DNA from: Streptomyces sp. NBC_01669 | GTDB lineage: Bacteria; Actinomycetota; Actinomycetes; Streptomycetales; Streptomycetaceae | Length of the DNA stretch: 64,000 nucleotides | NCBI RefSeq assembly: GCF_026339735.1 | Contig: NZ_JAPEQG010000001.1 | Coordinates: 1,426,001 to 1,490,000 of the forward strand | Direction: 5' to 3' | Part shown: one piece after another, positions 1-7,421 of the stretch | How the letters are laid out: each line of letters opens with the position of its first letter | How positions within the stretch are numbered: position 1 is the stretch's first letter | Made by a program: the position numbers and the translations under genes | The notes under the pieces: generated by a model | What the model was told of the DNA's origin: nothing | Databases searched by the model: none | Seen by the model: only the letters and a program-made list of their open reading frames with translations

Positions 1-1
1 C

Positions 2-418
2 GGCCCCGACTTCCGCTACCGCCACTTCGCCTCGGTGAAGACGCTGCCGATGGCGCTGGGCGGCACGGCCGCGATCGGCGCCCTCATCGGCGCCGCGCAG
101 CTGCCCGCCGCGCGCAGCCGGCTGATGGACCGGTACGAGCCGGGTGAGGGCCCGGACGTGGAGCGTCGGAAGCGGAGCTGGTTCACGGTCCGGTTCGTCG
201 GAGAAGGCGGCGGACGCCGGGTGTTCACGGAGGTCTCCGGCGGCGACCCCGGCTACGACGAGACGGCGAAGATACTCGCCCAGTCCGCGCTCTGCCTCGC
301 CCTGGACGAACTCCCGCCGACATCCGGGCAGGTCACCACTGCCGTCGCGATGGGCGACGCACTGCTGGAGCGGCTGCGCGGGGCCGGGCTGCGCTTCCGG
401 GTCGCGGCGACGCGCTGA
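2..418 (+). CDS. Saccharopine dehydrogenase-like / trans-acting enoyl reductase family protein, 3' part
   Basis: The window opens inside this gene. Codons run in frame from base 2 and give the last 138 residues before the TGA at 416-418. The segment holds the hydrophobic helix, the charged RWFTVRF-like strand (seen as SWFTVRFVGEGGG) and the GDPGYDETAK motif. I know these from the C-terminus of actinobacterial saccharopine dehydrogenase-like proteins, which are NAD(P)-dependent oxidoreductases often named trans-acting enoyl reductases. The N-terminal Rossmann fold lies outside the window, so substrate cannot be judged. The GTG at 35 is internal, because homologous sequence continues upstream of it. 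The gene ends at a strong hairpin shared with the convergent small gene. Confidence 0.72.
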   Translation, partial: GPDFRYRHFASVKTLPMALGGTAAIGALIGAAQLPAARSRLMDRYEPGEGPDVERRKRSWFTVRFVGEGGGRRVFTEVSGGDPGYDETAKILAQSALCLALDELPPTSGQVTTAVAMGDALLERLRGAGLRFRVAATR

Positions 419-426
419 GCGGATTC

Positions 427-464
427 ACGCCGGGACGGCCGCATCCGGCCGGCCGTCCCGGCGT
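427..464. terminator. Bidirectional hairpin terminator between convergent genes
   Basis: A perfect 14-bp inverted repeat (acgccgggacggcc at 427-440, complement at 451-464) has a 10-nt loop. It lies between the stop codons of two convergent genes, so it can serve both strands. There is no long T-run, which is usual for Streptomyces terminators. Confidence 0.8.
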
Positions 465-607
465 CAGAACATCCAGGACGCGAGCGTACAGATCATCGAG
501 ATGGTCCAGACGACCCCGGCAAGGACCCCGAGAGTCATCCCTATGGCGACGCGCCGCTGGGCGACGTAGACGGTTCCGGCGCGTGTGGACGTTCGATGAT
601 CGGTCAT
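464..607 (-). CDS. Small membrane protein (47 aa), unrecognised
   Basis: ATG at 607, stop at 464-466. The product has a polar N-terminus (MTDHRTSTRAGTVYVAQRR) and then about 28 hydrophobic residues to the end (...GMTLGVLAGVVWTISMI...), so a single membrane-spanning helix is likely. A GTG two codons upstream is an alternative start. Codon third positions are G/C-rich as in neighbouring genes, and the frame ends at a strong shared terminator, which supports it being real. I do not recognise a family or function. Confidence 0.55.
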   Translation of the reverse strand: MTDHRTSTRAGTVYVAQRRVAIGMTLGVLAGVVWTISMICTLASWMF

Positions 608-688
608 ACGCACCAGCGTGCCGTTCATGATCGGCACGTGGTATCCGTACGCATACTCAGATACTCGGACGCGGGCGCCGTCGGATGC

Positions 689-1366
689 TCAGACGGTCGC
701 GTCCCGGAGGACCCGCCTGCAGAGTGCGTCGGCCCTGCGGGTGGTCTCCGGCTGGCGGAAGTCCCTGGCCAGCAGGAGTGTGTGCGCGCAGGCGTTGTCC
801 AGACCGGTCCGGTGGCCGACGGACACGTACACCGGCTTGGTGCCGTCCTGGGTGCGCAGCGCCCTGCCCACCTCCTCGTCCCCGTCGACGAGCGGGGAGA
901 AGTCGCCGCGCCGGGGGCCCGGCTGTTCGTACGTGAAGGTGAACGGGTTCTTGGCGACGCCGATGACCGGGAGTCCGGTGAGGACGCCGAGGTGGCTGGC
1001 GAGCCCGAACCGGCGCGGGTGCGCCCTGCCGTAGCCGTCGCAGACGACGAGGCCGGGGTCGACCGGGAGGGATTCCAGCGCGGCCAACACAGTCGGTATC
1101 TCCCGGAAGGCGAGCAGCCCCGGGATGTACGGGAAGGTCACCCGGCCGGTGGCGGTGGCCTCGGCGACGACATTGAGGGTGGCCGCGTCGAGCACGACCG
1201 CCGCCGCCACGACGAGGTCGCGCTCGTCGTCGTAGGCGACGTCCACACCGGTCACCCGTCCGGTGCCGGGCGGCGGTCCCGGCTCGTCCAGCACCACGCG
1301 GGCGCGGAGGGTGTCCTGGATGGCGCGGGCTTCGGCTGCGTCGGCCGGGGTGCGGAGCGTCGTCAT
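689..1366 (-). CDS. nfi: Endonuclease V (deoxyinosine 3' endonuclease)
   Basis: 225 residues, the normal length for endonuclease V, which nicks DNA at the second phosphodiester 3' of deoxyinosine to start repair of deaminated adenine. The catalytic acidic residues are visible in GVDVAYDD, in the FPYIPGLLAFRE segment and in VCDGYGRAHPRRFG, the three family blocks in the right order. The start is the ATG at 1366, with GGAAGG about 6 nt upstream. The frame stays open upstream of this ATG, but that extension is low-complexity and unlike the family. The gene is divergent from the TnpB element, whose left end must lie within about 90 bp of this start. Confidence 0.93.
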   Translation of the reverse strand: MTTLRTPADAAEARAIQDTLRARVVLDEPGPPPGTGRVTGVDVAYDDERDLVVAAAVVLDAATLNVVAEATATGRVTFPYIPGLLAFREIPTVLAALESLPVDPGLVVCDGYGRAHPRRFGLASHLGVLTGLPVIGVAKNPFTFTYEQPGPRRGDFSPLVDGDEEVGRALRTQDGTKPVYVSVGHRTGLDNACAHTLLLARDFRQPETTRRADALCRRVLRDATV

Positions 1367-1457
1367 AGTGCCTTCCAGCTTAGAAGTCCCGTCCGCCCTC
1401 CCTCGATGAGGCCTCGGTAGGGTTGCGAGCTGCTGTCGGTTTACTGAGCCGAAGTGA

Positions 1458-3224
1458 GTGGTGGTGTGCGGGAGTGGGTCCTGGCGGTGTATTCGCGGGG
1501 GTGGGAACGGGGGTTCTGGGGCCGAATGGGTGACCTTGGTGGCTGCTGCTCGTTGGGTCGGGTGGCAGGTGTCCGGCCCGGTAGGGGGTGATGTGGTGGG
1601 TGGTTTGCGGGAGTTGGCCGTGCCCTTCGTGGTGCCCGGGCCTTGCGGGGTGGCGATCCGGGACCGGCTCAAACACCTAACGCCCCAGGACGAGATGGTG
1701 CTGCGCGCGGTCGGTGCGCACCAGGGTGCGCTGGCTTCCGGTGATCTCAAGGCTCGCTGTGCGGATGGTCTGGAGCACGGTGCGGACACCTGGGCGGCGC
1801 GGAAGCGGGAGCTGACGGCACGGTCGTCGTCGCGGATCGCGGGTGCGATCACCAAGGCCACGCACGATCAGTGGGCGCTCGCACGCCGTTGCCAGGCAGC
1901 GCACATCCAGAACCTGGCGGCCGGGATCAGGACGCTGCGGCACCGCCTGTCCCTCCCGGTCGGGGCGCCCGGAACGAAGCGGGCGGCGGGCGGCTACCGG
2001 TCGAAGGGCGAGTGGTTCCGCAAGTCCCGCCGCCTCGCAGCACTAAAGGCGCGGCACGCTGCTGCTGTCGCCGAGTGGCAGGCCGGGCGGGTGCGGGTGG
2101 TGCGGGGCGGTAGACGTCTCCTCAACACCCGCCACCACCTCACCCAGGCCCAGCTCACCGAAGACCAGTGGCGGGAACGCTGGAAGGCGGAACGCTGGTT
2201 CATCGCCGCTGACGGCGAGTCGGGTAAACGGTTCGGGAACGAGACGATCCGCGTCACCCCGGACGGCAAAGTGTCCATCAAACTGCCAGCCCCGCTCGCG
2301 CACCTGGCCAACACCCAGCACGGCCGGTACGTCCTCACCTCCACCGTGGCGTTCGCGCACCGGGGCGCCGACTGGGCTGACCGCATCGAAGCGAACCGGG
2401 CCGTCGCCTATCGCATCCACCTCGATACGGAGCGCGGCCGCTGGTACCTCACCGCGTCCTGGCAACGCCCCGTCATCCGGACCGTCCCGTTGGAGACCGC
2501 CCGCGCCCGGGGCATGATCGGTGTCGACACCAACGCCGATCACTTCGCCGCCTACCGGCTCGATGTCCACGGCAACCCCATTGGTGACCCGCGGCGTTTC
2601 CCCTATGACCTGTCCGGTTCGGCCGGCCACCGTGACGCACAGATCCGCCACGCCCTGACCCGGTTGATCAACTGGGCGGTGCGTGCCGGGGTCGCCGCGA
2701 TCGGCATCGAAGACCTCGACTTCACCACCGAGAAGACCCGCGAGAAACACGGCCGCAGGAAACGGTTCCGGCAACTCGTCTCCGGCATCCCGACCGGCAA
2801 GCTCAAGGCCCGACTGGTCTCCATGGCCGCCGAACACGGCCTGAGCATCGTCGCGGTCGACCCCGCCTACACCAGCCTGTGGGGTGCCCAGCACTGGCAG
2901 AAACCGCTGACCACCCCACGCCGAAAGATGTCCCGTCACGATGCCGCAGGTATCGCGATCGGGCGACGCGCCCTCGGGCACCCGGTCCGGCGTCGGACGG
3001 CACCGCCCCCACACGACCGGAGTGATCGTGCGAGGCATCGGACCGTCCAGGCCGGACCAGGTCACCGGGGGCGTGAGGGAACCCGCCCACCCACAACGGA
3101 CCGGCCCCCTGGAGGACTGTCGCCGAACGGGACGCGAACGCGGGAACCCAGCGCATCCAAAACCGTTCGGGATGCGCCCAGTACGCAACAGTGGGTCCAA
3201 GACTCATTCACGCACACTGGTTAG
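1458..3224 (+). CDS. tnpB: TnpB-family RNA-guided nuclease / IS200-IS605-type OrfB
   Basis: About 588 codons from the first GTG at 1458. A later start such as the GTG at 1569 is possible because the first ~40 residues look non-conserved. The RuvC-like catalytic triad is visible: Asp in MIGVDTNADH, Glu in AIGIEDLDF, and Asp in SRHDAAGIAIGRRALG. The usual TnpB zinc ribbon (two CxxC pairs between the last two motifs) is absent, and AYTSLWGAQHWQKPL stands there instead. I associate this variant with an actinobacterial TnpB group. No TnpA (Y1 transposase) is nearby, so the element is not autonomous as seen. The last ~80 codons are low-complexity (RRRTAPPPHDRSDRARH...), as expected where the guide-RNA scaffold overlaps the 3' end. 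The gene sits between nfi and the YciI gene. Confidence 0.82.
   Translation: MVVCGSGSWRCIRGGGNGGSGAEWVTLVAAARWVGWQVSGPVGGDVVGGLRELAVPFVVPGPCGVAIRDRLKHLTPQDEMVLRAVGAHQGALASGDLKARCADGLEHGADTWAARKRELTARSSSRIAGAITKATHDQWALARRCQAAHIQNLAAGIRTLRHRLSLPVGAPGTKRAAGGYRSKGEWFRKSRRLAALKARHAAAVAEWQAGRVRVVRGGRRLLNTRHHLTQAQLTEDQWRERWKAERWFIAADGESGKRFGNETIRVTPDGKVSIKLPAPLAHLANTQHGRYVLTSTVAFAHRGADWADRIEANRAVAYRIHLDTERGRWYLTASWQRPVIRTVPLETARARGMIGVDTNADHFAAYRLDVHGNPIGDPRRFPYDLSGSAGHRDAQIRHALTRLINWAVRAGVAAIGIEDLDFTTEKTREKHGRRKRFRQLVSGIPTGKLKARLVSMAAEHGLSIVAVDPAYTSLWGAQHWQKPLTTPRRKMSRHDAAGIAIGRRALGHPVRRRTAPPPHDRSDRARHRTVQAGPGHRGREGTRPPTTDRPPGGLSPNGTRTREPSASKTVRDAPSTQQWVQDSFTHTG
3151..3224 (+). ncRNA. Possible right end / omega-RNA scaffold of the TnpB element
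   Basis: Near the 3' end of tnpB an 8-bp stem (gcgcatcc at 3151-3158, complement at 3170-3177) encloses an 11-nt loop. In IS200/IS605 elements the right end forms subterminal hairpins, and the guide RNA of TnpB overlaps the gene's 3' end and runs into flanking DNA. The stem is seen in the sequence; the RNA and the exact boundary are inference. If the element ends near 3224, the guide would be read from the DNA just upstream of the YciI start. Confidence 0.35.
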
Positions 3225-3238
3225 GAACGGTGAGACCC

Positions 3239-3535
3239 ATGTTCGTACTCGAGTTGACCTACACCGCCCCCGTCGAGCGCGTCGACGCGCTCCTGGAGGC
3301 GCATGTCGCCTGGCTGGACACGCAGTACGCGGCGGGGGTCTTCATCGCGTCCGGGCGCAAGAACCCACGCGACGGCGGGGTGATCCTCGCCGTCGGGGAC
3401 GACCGCACGCAGATCGAGAAGATCACGGCGGCCGACCCGTTCGCGGCCGAGGGCGTGTGCGCGTACCGGATCACGGAGTTCATCGCGACGAAGACGTCGG
3501 ACGAACTCGCCCCCTACCGGCAGCAGTTGCCGTAG
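3239..3535 (+). CDS. YciI family protein
   Basis: 98 residues, a normal length for the YCII-related family (dimeric ferredoxin-like fold). The typical N-terminal strand (MFVLELTYTAPVERVDALLEAH) and the family features AAGVFIASGRKNPRDGGVILA and DPFAAEGVCAYRITEF are present. Function in the family is mostly unassigned; related proteins act as small lyases/dehydrochlorinases or accessory oxidoreductase domains. The ATG at 3239 follows the end of the TnpB element by only 14 nt, so any native promoter was probably displaced or now lies within the element. Confidence 0.85.
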   Translation: MFVLELTYTAPVERVDALLEAHVAWLDTQYAAGVFIASGRKNPRDGGVILAVGDDRTQIEKITAADPFAAEGVCAYRITEFIATKTSDELAPYRQQLP

Positions 3536-3537
3536 GG

Positions 3538-3753
3538 CTTCTCGTTTGGATCATGCCGGGCCCGCGGGGCCCGGCACGCACATCTGCCGTGTTGTCGTCA
3601 GTCTTCCCCAAGCTCTCGGCTTCGCCCGAGCAGGGGAGACCCCCATTCGCTCCGCGTGGCTCCTTCTCCGCCTTGCAGCTGCACACGCCACGGCGCCACC
3701 AGCCGCTCGCGGCGGGCCGTTCCCTGATCCGGCCTGACCCGAACGAAAGACCG
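3538..3753. repeat. Interspersed MITE-like repeat, copy 1 (with inner insertion)
   Basis: This non-coding stretch begins gcttctcgtttggatcatgc and ends ctgacccgaacgaaagacc. Those ends are imperfect inverted repeats of each other. The core cacatctgccgtgttgtcgt recurs at 36632-36651 in the second copy. Copy 1 carries an extra ~110 bp beginning near cttccccaagctctcggctt, itself of a type I know as common between Streptomyces genes. Half of the right end recurs at about 3952-3971 (ggcctgacccgaacaaagga). No protein is encoded. From 3754 to 4008 I see only this partial end and no gene. Confidence 0.75.
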
Positions 3754-4008
3754 TAGCGGTCCAGCAATCGCGCCACCCTGGCGTGGAATCCGGGTCCTGG
3801 ACGAGGGTCCCGGAGCGGTGCTGCCGGACCTGGTCTTCGCTGGGTGGCCGTGCCGGCGGAGCAGGGTGAGCCCGCCGACGAGCCTGTCGAACCTGCGCCG
3901 GGAACCCTCGAGGCTGATCGCGCAGTAGGCCGGATCCTCGTTCCCGTGCCGGCCTGACCCGAACAAAGGACCCAAAGGGCTGTTCCGCCAGGGACTACGG
4001 CGCAGCCC

Positions 4009-5106
4009 TTAGTTCATCCGGGCGATCCGCCCCTTCTCCCCCGCCGCCCAGCAGCCGCCGTCCTGCGTGCAGTCCACGGTGTCGTACGAACCCGTGTCGA
4101 CGGTGTGCCAGGTGCGGCCGCCGTCCGTCGTCAGATCCGTCCCGGTCGGTCCGACGGCGAGTGCCGTGGAGCGGCTGTTCGGGGCCCAGGCGACGCCGGA
4201 ACGGTAGGCGGTCGGCGGGGTGGTGGATCGCTGCCAAGTCCGGCCTCCGTCGCCCGTGACAGCCGCGGCGTCCGGAGAGGCCTGGCCGGCGCGGTAGTCG
4301 CCGCCGACGGCAATGCCGTGCGTACGGTCGCGGAAGGCGAGACCGAAGACGCCGCGGGCCGGGTCCCCGGCCGGGATCGTCGATTCGGTGGCCGTCCAGG
4401 TCAGCCCCCGGTCGGCGGAGTGCAGCACCCGTGCGGTGGCCGCCCCGCCGGTCGCCAGCCAGACGTCCTTCGGTCCCGAGCTGACCAGGCACTGGCCGCT
4501 GGCGGCGAAGCCCGCCTCGCCCGCCTGGGCGGCCGGCATCCCCGCTGTGGGCAGTACGTTCCAGCTGCGGCCACCGTCCGCGGTGGACAGGATCCGGTAC
4601 CTGCCGTCGACGGGATCGCTCATGGCGAGCCCGTGGCGGCTGTCGAAGAAGGTGAGGCAGTCGTAGAAGGCACGGGCATCGGTATTGCGGAAGGACTCGG
4701 TCCAGGTCGCTCCACCGTCGTCCGTACGGAACACCCGCGACGCCTCGCCCTCACCGATGGCCAGCGCCACCGCACGCCGCGCGTCGAACGCCTCGATGTC
4801 ACGGAATTCCAGTGCCGCCTCCGCCGCTCCCGCCGGCGACACGTCGCGCCAGTGACGGCCGCCGTCGGAAGTGCGCAGCACCGTGCCCTTCGAGCCCGCG
4901 GCCCAGGCGGTGCGGCGGCTGACGGCGGAGAGGCCGCGGAAGCGTGCGTCGGTTCCCGTCTCCGTGAGTGTCCAGCCCGTCCGGTCGCCGGGTCCGTGCC
5001 GCTGCCCCGGCGCGGCCTGCGCTGCCGGCGTGACCAGTGCCGCGGTCAGCGCCGCCCCGCACAGTCCCCATGCCATCAGTCGTATCGTCTTCCCCTTGGG
5101 CCTCAT
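4009..5106 (-). CDS. Secreted BNR/Ycf48-like beta-propeller protein
   Basis: 365 residues with an N-terminal signal peptide: basic MRPKGK, a hydrophobic segment, then PAAQA before the likely cleavage site. The rest is a series of BNR/sialidase-type repeats with the S-x-D-x-G-x-x-W signature (TSDGGRHW, TDDGGATW, TADGGRSW, SADRGLTW, TGDGGRTW, TTDGGRTW), six or more, so a six- or seven-bladed propeller is expected. Such proteins resemble Ycf48/Hcf136 and are annotated as oxidoreductases in Streptomyces without proof of an activity. I chose the ATG at 5106 because it places the signal peptide at the N-terminus. The gene is monocistronic and divergent from the SsgA-like gene. Confidence 0.85.
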   Translation of the reverse strand: MRPKGKTIRLMAWGLCGAALTAALVTPAAQAAPGQRHGPGDRTGWTLTETGTDARFRGLSAVSRRTAWAAGSKGTVLRTSDGGRHWRDVSPAGAAEAALEFRDIEAFDARRAVALAIGEGEASRVFRTDDGGATWTESFRNTDARAFYDCLTFFDSRHGLAMSDPVDGRYRILSTADGGRSWNVLPTAGMPAAQAGEAGFAASGQCLVSSGPKDVWLATGGAATARVLHSADRGLTWTATESTIPAGDPARGVFGLAFRDRTHGIAVGGDYRAGQASPDAAAVTGDGGRTWQRSTTPPTAYRSGVAWAPNSRSTALAVGPTGTDLTTDGGRTWHTVDTGSYDTVDCTQDGGCWAAGEKGRIARMN

Positions 5107-5291
5107 GGCGCAGGAAGCTAACCCACGGACAGTACGCCGTCCAGAGTGCGCCGCCGCCACGCGGGCACGTGCATCGAAGGGGGTGCGGTGCGGTGACGCA
5201 GCTCACCCCCTCGCCCGTGCACGGATCAGGAAGTTCCGTCGTCTCTGTCAGTGCCGGGAACCGTTCATCTGGCCGCAAGAGGGAGCAGGTC

Positions 5292-5708
5292 TTGTCCAGC
5301 GTTATCGAGCAGTCCGTGCAGGCCCGCATGGTCGCATCCGCGCCGCGGATGGAGACCCTTCCCGCCACTCTGCAGTACGACCGCAGGGATCCGTTCGCCG
5401 TGCGCATGGCCTTCCCTGCCCCGGCAACCCTGGAGGGCACCGAGGTGTCCTGGGAGTTCTCCCGCGAACTGCTGGCGGCAGGAATGGAAGGTCCGGCCGG
5501 GGTCGGGGACGTACGGATCAGGCCGTTCGGCTACGACCGTACGGTCCTGGAGTTCCATGCCACCGAGGGCATCGCCATGGTGCATGTCCGCACGGCGGAA
5601 CTGTGTCGCTTCCTCAGGCGCGCCGAGGAGCTGGTCCCGTCGGGGCAGGAGCACCGCTTTCTGGATCTCGACCGGAGTCTGACGGACCTGCTCGGCGGAG
5701 CGTGCTGA
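5292..5708 (+). CDS. SsgA-like sporulation/cell-division regulator (SALP)
   Basis: 138 residues from a TTG at 5292, preceded by GGAGCAGG at 5282-5289. The length matches SsgA-like proteins, which are confined to sporulating actinomycetes and guide septum placement and spore-wall assembly (SsgB recruits FtsZ). Recognisable blocks are LQYDRRDPFAVRM, VSWEFSRELLAAG, GVGDVRIRPFG and the C-terminal EHRFLDLDRSLTDLL. The TTG start is an inference from the ribosome site; the next in-frame GTG lies within the conserved N-terminus. Which SALP subfamily this is cannot be told from sequence alone. Confidence 0.85.
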   Translation: MSSVIEQSVQARMVASAPRMETLPATLQYDRRDPFAVRMAFPAPATLEGTEVSWEFSRELLAAGMEGPAGVGDVRIRPFGYDRTVLEFHATEGIAMVHVRTAELCRFLRRAEELVPSGQEHRFLDLDRSLTDLLGGAC

Positions 5709-5713
5709 GCCGG

Positions 5714-7075
5714 TCAGTCCGTCTTCACCGGTTTGACCTCCACCAGGTTCCGATCGTCGCAGTACATCACCGCGGCGGAATTCGCAGCGGGGAAGGCAAT
5801 GCAGTCCGACGTCCAGCGTCGGCGCACCGCGCCGTCGTAGCCGACCAGCAGTAGTTTCCGCCCGACCTGGAAGAGGCCCTCCACCACCTGCCGGGCCCCC
5901 GCCCCCAGCGCCTTGGTCCGCTTCCGGTCGGCCAGGGCGGCGCCGAGCGGGCGGTCGGGGCGGCCGGGGGCGCGGATCAGGTCCGGGGAGCCCCTGCCGT
6001 CCGCCGCGACCACGTACGCCCCCTCGGCGAGCCGCCGGGGGCTGTGCTCCGGGCCGAAGTACGGGTCGAGGACCAGGGCGCCGCCCCGCTCGGGCAGCAC
6101 CAGGTCGTAGGCGGTGTTCAGGGGCAGGCTGGGGTTCCAGCGGCACCCGGTGTGCGGATCGCGTGCGGCCTGCGGCTGGTCCCAGACGAAGTCGTACCGC
6201 CACCCCTTGTGTTCGTCTCCCGGCGGAGCGGCCGCCAGAACCGTCGCCCGGCAACTCCCCCTGGCCGGTGCGGTGACCAGGAAGGTCCGGTAGCTGAACC
6301 GGGCGACCCGGTCGACGGTCCCGGCCGGAGGGCGCAGACCGGGGATCCACTCCGGGCGGTGCGTCTCCTCGTCCAGGGTGCCGACCCGGTCCTTGCCGAT
6401 GACCAACGGCTCGCACAGCCCGGGGGCGGCTTCGCGGCCGCCCAGCGCGTCGGCGCCGCACGGGGTCAGTACCCGGTACGCCCCCGGGATCAGGCGGCTC
6501 CACTGCCGTGTCCCGCGGTGGACGTCCCAGGCGGTGAACCGGCATCCGGCCCCTGAGCAGGTGGCCGCTCCGATCGCCGGCCCGGTGGTGCCGGGCAGCG
6601 CGAGGACCCGGCTGCCGGGCGGCAGGATGTGCCTCCAGAGGAAGGCGCCGCTGCTCGGGTCGGCAAGGGCGACGGCGGTCGGATCCGTGCGGCCGGTGCG
6701 GCCGCCGATCAGCACGATGCCGTACGGGAGAGGGACCGCCGAGTGGGGTCGGCCCGGCAGCCGCGAGGTGATCGCGAACTCGGCGGGAAGGGCTGCCGTC
6801 CATCCCTTGACCGGCGCGCGCACGCCCTTCTCGCCCTCCTGCGGGATACGGGCGAGCTTGCGCCCCTGGCCGATGAGCCCTTCCTTGGCAACGAGCAGCG
6901 ACCAGCTGCCGTCCGGCCCCGGCGGGACGGTCAGCGGAATGCGCCGCTGCTCGGAGGGGACGGACACGCCGTCCCCGAACCTCGGCGGCTGCGGTCCGAA
7001 GCAGCCGGTCAGCACCGCACCGGCGCAGAACACCGTGAGCATCCTCAGGGCTCTGCCCGTCCAGTGACCTGTCAT
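5714..7075 (-). CDS. Putative lipoprotein with PQQ-like propeller features
   Basis: 453 residues. The start gives a type II signal peptide ending in the lipobox LTGC (Cys at about residue 25), so the protein should be anchored outside the cell membrane. The body has repeated Gly/Trp-containing strands (e.g. GAFLWRHILPPG, GTRQWSRLIPGAY) in the spacing of PQQ-like beta-propellers, and several Cys pairs that could form disulfides. No catalytic motif is visible, so I do not assign a function. An ATG 24 nt upstream is possible, but the chosen one puts the basic residues next to the hydrophobic core. It is convergent with the SsgA-like gene, with 5 bp between stop codons. Confidence 0.72.
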   Translation of the reverse strand: MTGHWTGRALRMLTVFCAGAVLTGCFGPQPPRFGDGVSVPSEQRRIPLTVPPGPDGSWSLLVAKEGLIGQGRKLARIPQEGEKGVRAPVKGWTAALPAEFAITSRLPGRPHSAVPLPYGIVLIGGRTGRTDPTAVALADPSSGAFLWRHILPPGSRVLALPGTTGPAIGAATCSGAGCRFTAWDVHRGTRQWSRLIPGAYRVLTPCGADALGGREAAPGLCEPLVIGKDRVGTLDEETHRPEWIPGLRPPAGTVDRVARFSYRTFLVTAPARGSCRATVLAAAPPGDEHKGWRYDFVWDQPQAARDPHTGCRWNPSLPLNTAYDLVLPERGGALVLDPYFGPEHSPRRLAEGAYVVAADGRGSPDLIRAPGRPDRPLGAALADRKRTKALGAGARQVVEGLFQVGRKLLLVGYDGAVRRRWTSDCIAFPAANSAAVMYCDDRNLVEVKPVKTD

Positions 7076-7207
7076 TGTGCGGCCCCCGATCCGCCGCACC
7101 CACCGGCGCGGCCGGGATCAACGTAAATCGTTTGCCGGGACGCGAGGTCCCGTCGTACCGTTTGTGACGTCCTTGTTGTCGTCGGATCGGAGAAGGACGT
7201 TGCTCGT

Positions 7208-7382
7208 CTGAGGTCGTGAGACACCGCGTTGCGCGCCGTGTCCGGACAGTGCATGCCCGTTCAGGTCTGTCATGTCTGTCATGTCTGCGCGCCCGAGTGT
7301 GACCTCAGCTCTTCGAGCCGTCCTCCGCAACCGGGGCTCCTCCTTGGCCATGTCCGTGGAACGCCCGTGACCGGTGTCTCAC
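7208..7382 (+). promoter_or_regulatory. Structured leader of the ABC-F gene (candidate attenuator)
   Basis: About 345 bp precede the ABC-F start. Two adjacent 5' segments each have a perfect partner downstream: ctgaggtc (7208-7215) with gacctcag (7301-7308), and gtgagacaccg (7216-7226) with cggtgtctcac (7372-7382). The second partner lies 39 nt before the start codon. A small frame begins at ATG 7253 and contains a repeated tgtcatgtc (MPVQVCHVCHVC), but it runs past the ABC-F start to 7486. Antibiotic-resistance ABC-F genes are often controlled by ribosome stalling in such leaders. The pairings are visible; the attenuation is inference. Confidence 0.5.
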
Positions 7383-7421
7383 CCGTTGCCCCCTGCCCTT
7401 CCTCGCAACCGGGAGATCCGT

